Shown here in pieces: positions 60,195-64,000 of a stretch of 64,000 bases of DNA. Below the pieces are notes generated by a model. The model had not been told where the DNA came from. It did no database searches and was given only the letters and a program-made list of their open reading frames with translations. The stretch's first letter is position 1; every line of letters starts with the position of its first letter. Source of the DNA: Diacronema lutheri. Taxonomy: Eukaryota; Haptophyta; Pavlovophyceae; Pavlovales; Pavlovaceae. The DNA is taken from assembly GCA_019448385.1 (NCBI GenBank), contig JAGTXO010000006.1:1-64000 (forward strand), in the 5' to 3' direction. Both the position numbers and the translations under genes were made by a program.

Positions 60195-62480
60195 TCACAC
60201 CGCCACGGCGTCCATCAGCGCGGCGCCGTCTAGCTCGCCATCCGCCTCCAGCTCGCCATCCGCCTCCAGCTCGCCATCCGCCTCCAGCTCGCCATCCGCC
60301 TCCAGCTCGCCATCCGCCTCCAGCTCGCCATCCGCCTCCAGCTCGCCATCCGCCTCCAGCTCGCCATCCGCCTCCAGCTCGCCATCGTCCAGTTCCTCTT
60401 CCTCGTCCTCGACGCCTCCTCCGTCGGTTACTGCGCTGGATGGCAGCAGCGCGTCCTCCGCCTCCGCCTCCGCCTCCGCCTCCGCCTCCGCCTCCGCCTC
60501 CGCCTCCGCCTCCGCCTCCGCCTCCTCCGCCCCCACCTCCCCCTCCCCCCGCGCGCGCGCGTCGTCGCCTTCGCCCGCAAACCCGCCGCCATCGTTGCGT
60601 GAGCGCGCGCCGTCCCCGCGCTGTAAGGCTGCGCCCCAGGACGGCACCGCGCCGCCGCCCAGCGCGTCGCTTCCGTCTGCCTCGTCGGGCAGCAGCTCGT
60701 CGTCGCCCGCTCTGACAGTCGCAGCACCGCCAACGGCCGCCTCGCCTGCCGCTCGCGTGTCGGCGGCGGCGACGCTCGCGCGCAGCTCGCACCGCGGCGC
60801 GTGCGTGGTGCACCAGCGCTCGATCGCGCGCCGGCTGAGCGCAAGCTCGCGCTCGAGGGCGAGCTCGTGCGATCGGTCAACCGCGTAGCGCGTCGCGTGC
60901 TGGCCGATGTGGTGCGTGACCGCAAAAGGGCCCTTCTGCGTGCGGTGCTGCCCGTAGACGCGCGAGACCCAGTCATCCATGTACCAATCAGACAGGACGG
61001 GCGGGTAATAGAGCCCGCGGAAGATGGATACGTGCGTGCGGTGCACCATGTCGTGCGTGAGGATGTTCACGTTGCCCTGCTCGCAGATTGGGCCGACCAC
61101 GCCCACGTTGCCAAAGCGCGCGAGCGCTGCGACCGCCTGCGACGTCCACGCGCTGCCGTGAAGCTGCGTGTCATCATTAATGCGGTAGAGATAATCGGCA
61201 CCATCCTCCCATGCGGCGGCCATCATGTAGTTGAAGACGGGGCCGGGCTTGCGCACGCTGTTGTTGAAGCGGAGGATGAGTACGGACGCGTCGATGCCGC
61301 GCTGCTGCAGCGGCTGCACGAGATTGCGCGCGCACCAGGCCACCACCTGCCTGCCCGTGCCCGCGCGGTCGAGGAAGGGGTCGCCCACGTCGTGCGCCAA
61401 ATAGACCCAGTACTCGAAGCCCGACTCCGCTGTGCGCACGAGCGAGGGCAACATGATGCGGAAGAGGGCGAGGTCCAACAGCGAGCTCACCGACAGCGTG
61501 CGCGTCGTGCTCGACACGCCGATCGCGACGACAGGCAGCGCCGCGCCGCCCGTCTGCCGCCTGCGCAGCCGCGTGCGCCGCGCGTCGAGCGCCGCGCGCA
61601 ATGTTTGCTTGTACCGCGCGGCGTATGCGACCTCGTGCGCGCGGTCGGCGACGATGCTTGGCTCGATCTGCGCGCAGTCGAGGCGCTCCCACTCCTGCCG
61701 GTCTGCCTCCCCCATTGTCCCCCAGCTCGTGCCGGGCAGGAAGTCGCGCACGCCGCGCAGCAGCGCCACGCACCGCGCCGCGGCGGCCGCGCGCGACGCA
61801 CCGCCGCCCTGCAGCGCGGAGGGCGCGCTGAAGAGCGGCTGCGGCAACCAGCTCTCCCACCACAACGATTCGCCCTCGTCTGCCGACCGCGGTACCCGCG
61901 CGCCGCTGTCGCCGCGCGCCGCCTCCGCGCGCACGCCGGCCGCGTCGGCCTCGCGTCCTCCGCCGCCCGCATCAAGCTCCACGCCGGACGGGCGCTCGGC
62001 GCCGGCGCCGGAGGCGATGAAGCGGTCGCAATCGAGCTGGCGCCAACGCTCAATATCCGCCTCGTCGAGCGTGCCCCAGCTCGAGCCGACGACGACGCCG
62101 TGTTGCGCGTGCAGCGCGCGGCACTCGCGCGCGGCGAGCGTCGTCTTTGGCGCCGAGCCTTGCGCGCGCGCGCCGTCGCCGAGGCTACCGCTGCCACCGC
62201 CGTCGGCCGCGATGGGCAGCTGAGCGCTGATCGTGCGCCCGCCCACCGCCCTCCGACCGTGGCCCGGCCGACGCCGGCATACGCCCGACTGCTGGTCGCA
62301 CACGAACGGCCGCTTGAGCGGCGCCGGCCGCACGCGCAGCGCGAACGAGAGGGTGTTGAGCCCGACCATCAGCACGGCCACGCCGAGCAGGGCGCACGGC
62401 AACCATGCCGCCCATCGGCCACGCCCGTTGGCGCTCTCTCTCCTGCCGCTGCTCTCGTAGTCGCCCGGCGGCGGCCACAT
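60195..62480 (-). CDS. Type II membrane glycosyltransferase with acidic repeat tail
   Basis: A 761-aa intronless gene. One N-terminal helix (residues 23-49) with a short basic cytosolic tail indicates Golgi type II topology. Two copies of a short module, SWGT-x-x-EAD-x-x-x-W-x-x-LDC, lie at 132-151 and 250-269. The catalytic part has VVAIGVSSTTR, GFEYWVYLAHDVGDPF, KPGPVFNYMMAAAWEDGADY, LYRINDDTQLHGSAW (Asn-Asp-Asp 435-437, metal-binding DxD-like) and ILTHDMVHRTHVSIFRGLYY, with SDWYMDDWVSRVYG. The tail (about 640-761) is strongly acidic: (EA)n then eight or more ELEADG repeats. Sugar specificity unknown; similar proteins occur in algae and oomycetes. Confidence 0.78.
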   Translation of the reverse strand: MWPPPGDYESSGRRESANGRGRWAAWLPCALLGVAVLMVGLNTLSFALRVRPAPLKRPFVCDQQSGVCRRRPGHGRRAVGGRTISAQLPIAADGGGSGSLGDGARAQGSAPKTTLAARECRALHAQHGVVVGSSWGTLDEADIERWRQLDCDRFIASGAGAERPSGVELDAGGGGREADAAGVRAEAARGDSGARVPRSADEGESLWWESWLPQPLFSAPSALQGGGASRAAAAARCVALLRGVRDFLPGTSWGTMGEADRQEWERLDCAQIEPSIVADRAHEVAYAARYKQTLRAALDARRTRLRRRQTGGAALPVVAIGVSSTTRTLSVSSLLDLALFRIMLPSLVRTAESGFEYWVYLAHDVGDPFLDRAGTGRQVVAWCARNLVQPLQQRGIDASVLILRFNNSVRKPGPVFNYMMAAAWEDGADYLYRINDDTQLHGSAWTSQAVAALARFGNVGVVGPICEQGNVNILTHDMVHRTHVSIFRGLYYPPVLSDWYMDDWVSRVYGQHRTQKGPFAVTHHIGQHATRYAVDRSHELALERELALSRRAIERWCTTHAPRCELRASVAAADTRAAGEAAVGGAATVRAGDDELLPDEADGSDALGGGAVPSWGAALQRGDGARSRNDGGGFAGEGDDARARGEGEVGAEEAEAEAEAEAEAEAEAEAEAEAEDALLPSSAVTDGGGVEDEEEELDDGELEADGELEADGELEADGELEADGELEADGELEADGELEADGELEADGELDGAALMDAVAV
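60234..60523. repeat. 18-bp and 6-bp in-frame coding tandem repeats
   Basis: About 8.5 copies of an 18-bp unit (TCCGCCTCCAGCTCGCCA) at about 60,234-60,386 encode ELEADG on the minus strand. A (GCCTCC)n hexamer run at about 60,454-60,523 encodes alternating Glu-Ala. Both preserve frame at the C-terminus of the glycosyltransferase. Confidence 0.88.
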
Positions 62481-62621
62481 GCCGCACGATGGCGGCGTGC
62501 GGCTTGTCTGAGTTGTGAGTTGTGACTCCCCGCGGAGCTCGGAGGGGACTTCACCGCCAGACCAAGTCGAGGTTCGGTCAAAGCTGGGAGGCGGGCAACA
62601 AGGTCGGACGACAGTCGTTTC

Positions 62622-63956
62622 TCAGTCTCTCAGTCGTCTTCGCCCACGTTGAGGTTGAGCACGGCCATGAAGGCCTCCTGCGGCACGTTGACTTTGCCCA
62701 TCGTCTTCATCCGCTTCTTGCCGCGCGCCTGCTTGTTGAGCAGCTTCTTCTTGCGGGAGATGTCGCCGCCGTAGCACTTTGCGAGCACGTCCTTGCGCAG
62801 CGCATTGATCGTCGATGACGCGACGATCTTCGCGCCGACGGCGGCCTGGATGGGTACCTTGAACTGCTGGCGCGGGATGAGCTCCTTGAGTGCGCGCGTG
62901 AGCCGCTTGCCCAGCGTGTGCGCCGCGTCCTGGTGCACGACGACCGAAAGCGGCGGCGCGAGCTCCTCGTTGATCAGAATGTCGAGCTTGACCAGCTTGT
63001 TGGTGCGGTATCCGATCGGCTTGTACTCGAGCGACGCGTACCCCTTCGTGCGGCTCTTCACCTCGTCGAAGAAGTCGGTGATCACCTGGCGCGCAGCGCC
63101 GCGCCGCGCGCCGCGCGCGCGGGGCGTGGGCGCGGGGCGTGGGCGCGGGGCGTGGGCGCGGGGCGTGGGCGCGGGGCATGGGCGCGGGGCGTGGGCGCGG
63201 GGCGTGGGCGCGGGGCGTGGGCGCGGGGCGTGGGCGCGGGGCGTGGGCGCTCCGGCACGCGGCGAGCCGGCGCGCGGCGGCGCGCGGCGGCGCAGCGCGC
63301 TCCACCTCGGAGAGGGGGATGTCGTACTTGAGTGAGATGCGCTCGGAGGTGACAAAGGTGAGGTCCTTGTACTCGCCACGCCTCGTCTGGCACAGCTCCA
63401 TCAGCGCGCCCGAATAGTCCTTGGGCGAGTAGATCTCGAGCGCCACGTACGGCTCCGAGACCGAGTCGATCGCCGACGCGTCCGGCATGCGCGCGGGCGT
63501 GTCGACGATGACGAGCTCGCCCTTGGTCGTGTTGACGTGGTACACGACGCTGGGCGCGGTCACGATCAGGTCGAGGTCGTACTCGCGCTCAAGCCGCTCC
63601 TGCACGATCTCCATGTGCAGCAGCCCCAGGAAGCCGCAGCGGAAGCCAAAGCCCATCGCCGAAGACACATCCGGCTCATAAAGCAGCGCGGCGTCATTGG
63701 TCTTGAGCTTCTCGATCGAGTCGCGCAGCTTGGGGTAGTCGTCGCCCTCCGTCGGATACAGCCCGCAATACACCATCGGCACCGGCTCGCGGTAGCCGGG
63801 CAGCGGCGTAACCGACGCGTCAGCCGCGTGCTGCGCGAGGGTGATCGTGTCGCCCACGCGCGCCTCAGCGATCGACTTGATCGCGCCGGTGATGTAACCT
63901 ACCTCGCCGCCGTGCAGCGCGGCGACCGGTCGCTGCGCGGGCGACATGACGCCCAC
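62622..63956 (-). CDS. LEPA/GUF1: LepA/EF4 translation factor, 3' part (partial)
   Basis: The gene continues past the right edge; an acceptor GGCGCAG|GTG at 63956 marks an internal exon start. Exons here are 63956-63306 and 63085-62622 (last bases near 62630). The sequence covers domain II to the C-terminal LepA domain: [53 protein letters not shown] and [20 protein letters not shown]. It then shows [20 protein letters not shown] and the C-terminal [20 protein letters not shown]. LepA is an organellar ribosome GTPase; plastid versus mitochondrial form cannot be decided. Intron 63305-63086 (GAG|GTGGAG...CGCCAG|GTG) is fixed by the PLSE-VITDFF junction and contains a minisatellite. Confidence 0.94.
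   Translation of the reverse strand: MGVMSPAQRPVAALHGGEVGYITGAIKSIAEARVGDTITLAQHAADASVTPLPGYREPVPMVYCGLYPTEGDDYPKLRDSIEKLKTNDAALLYEPDVSSAMGFGFRCGFLGLLHMEIVQERLEREYDLDLIVTAPSVVYHVNTTKGELVIVDTPARMPDASAIDSVSEPYVALEIYSPKDYSGALMELCQTRRGEYKDLTFVTSERISLKYDIPLSEVERAAPPRAAARRLAACRSAHAPRPRPAPTPRAHAPRPRPAPMPRAHAPRPRPAPTPRAHAPRARRAARRCAPGDHRLLRRGEEPHEGVRVARVQADRIPHQQAGQARHSDQRGARAAAFGRRAPGRGAHAGQAAHARTQGAHPAPAVQGTHPGRRRREDRRVIDDQCAAQGRARKVLRRRHLPQEEAAQQAGARQEADEDDGQSQRAAGGLHGRAQPQRGRRRLRD
63121..63247. repeat. 13-bp minisatellite inside LepA intron
   Basis: About nine to ten copies of GGCGTGGGCGCGG (one with GCATGGG) in the 220-bp LepA intron. The 13-bp period is not a multiple of three, so it could not be carried in coding sequence without changing frame. 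Confidence 0.88.
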
Positions 63957-64000
63957 CTGCGCCGCGCGCGTGCCGCGCGCGCGCGAGCCTCGCGCCTCAC

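Overview
This window is the left end of a nuclear chromosome from a very GC-rich, intron-poor, extremely compact eukaryotic genome. It opens with about 585 bp of telomeric repeat whose C-strand unit is CCCTTA (G-strand TAAGGG), followed by about 60 bp of degenerate repeat. The first gene starts near position 821. I support about 32 protein-coding genes in 63 kb, most with 0-2 short introns (86-238 bp). No rRNA, tRNA, transposon or CRISPR array was seen.

The gene content suggests a flagellated, photosynthetic protist. Plastid-type proteins are present: a DUF1517 protein with a secondary-plastid-like leader ending in an A-F motif, a C-terminal processing protease, LepA/EF4, and a two-exon plastid membrane protein. 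Motile-cell or animal-like families are also present: an RNF32-like double-RING/IQ protein, a double-CNBD protein, a MICAL-type monooxygenase, a Slo/BK-type K+ channel, SNAPIN and TRAPPC2. A haptophyte (prymnesiophyte or pavlovophyte) fits best, but this is inference; another secondary-plastid alga is possible.

Layout. 0.8-5.7 kb: two secretory-pathway glycosyltransferase-like or secreted proteins and a disordered protein whose intron holds an 82-G homopolymer. 5.7-10.7 kb: AMP deaminase with a C-terminal membrane anchor, a small multispan protein, a Rab GTPase. 10.7-18.4 kb: a very large multispan membrane plus leucine-rich-repeat gene, divergent from a small protein with which it shares an overlapping start codon. 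18.4-30.8 kb: DUF1517 protein, PRPP synthetase, a coiled-coil-like protein, a methyltransferase-fold protein, MICAL-like monooxygenase, a plastid membrane protein and a short conserved protein. 31-43.6 kb: DCC-family thiol oxidoreductase, RNF32-like protein, a 1156-aa unknown, and the K+ channel. 43.7-53.8 kb: PRP16 spliceosomal helicase, an MnmM/YtqB-type methyltransferase, an unknown, SNAPIN, TRAPPC2 and the double-CNBD protein. 53.8-64 kb: CtpA-like protease, alpha/beta hydrolase, membrane-anchored ATPase, DnaJ-X protein, a glycosyltransferase with an acidic repeat tail, and the 3' part of LepA running off the right edge.

Two genome-level themes stand out. First, splice donors: homology- or frame-fixed introns mostly begin GTGCGC, and three begin GC after AAG (AAG|GCGCGC or AAG|GCGAGG); all end in AG. 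Second, packing: divergent starts 39-110 bp apart, one CATG shared by two opposite start codons, stop codons that overlap in TTAG, and a possible antisense coding overlap. Exon coordinates below come from reading frame and protein-family continuity; no transcript evidence was available.
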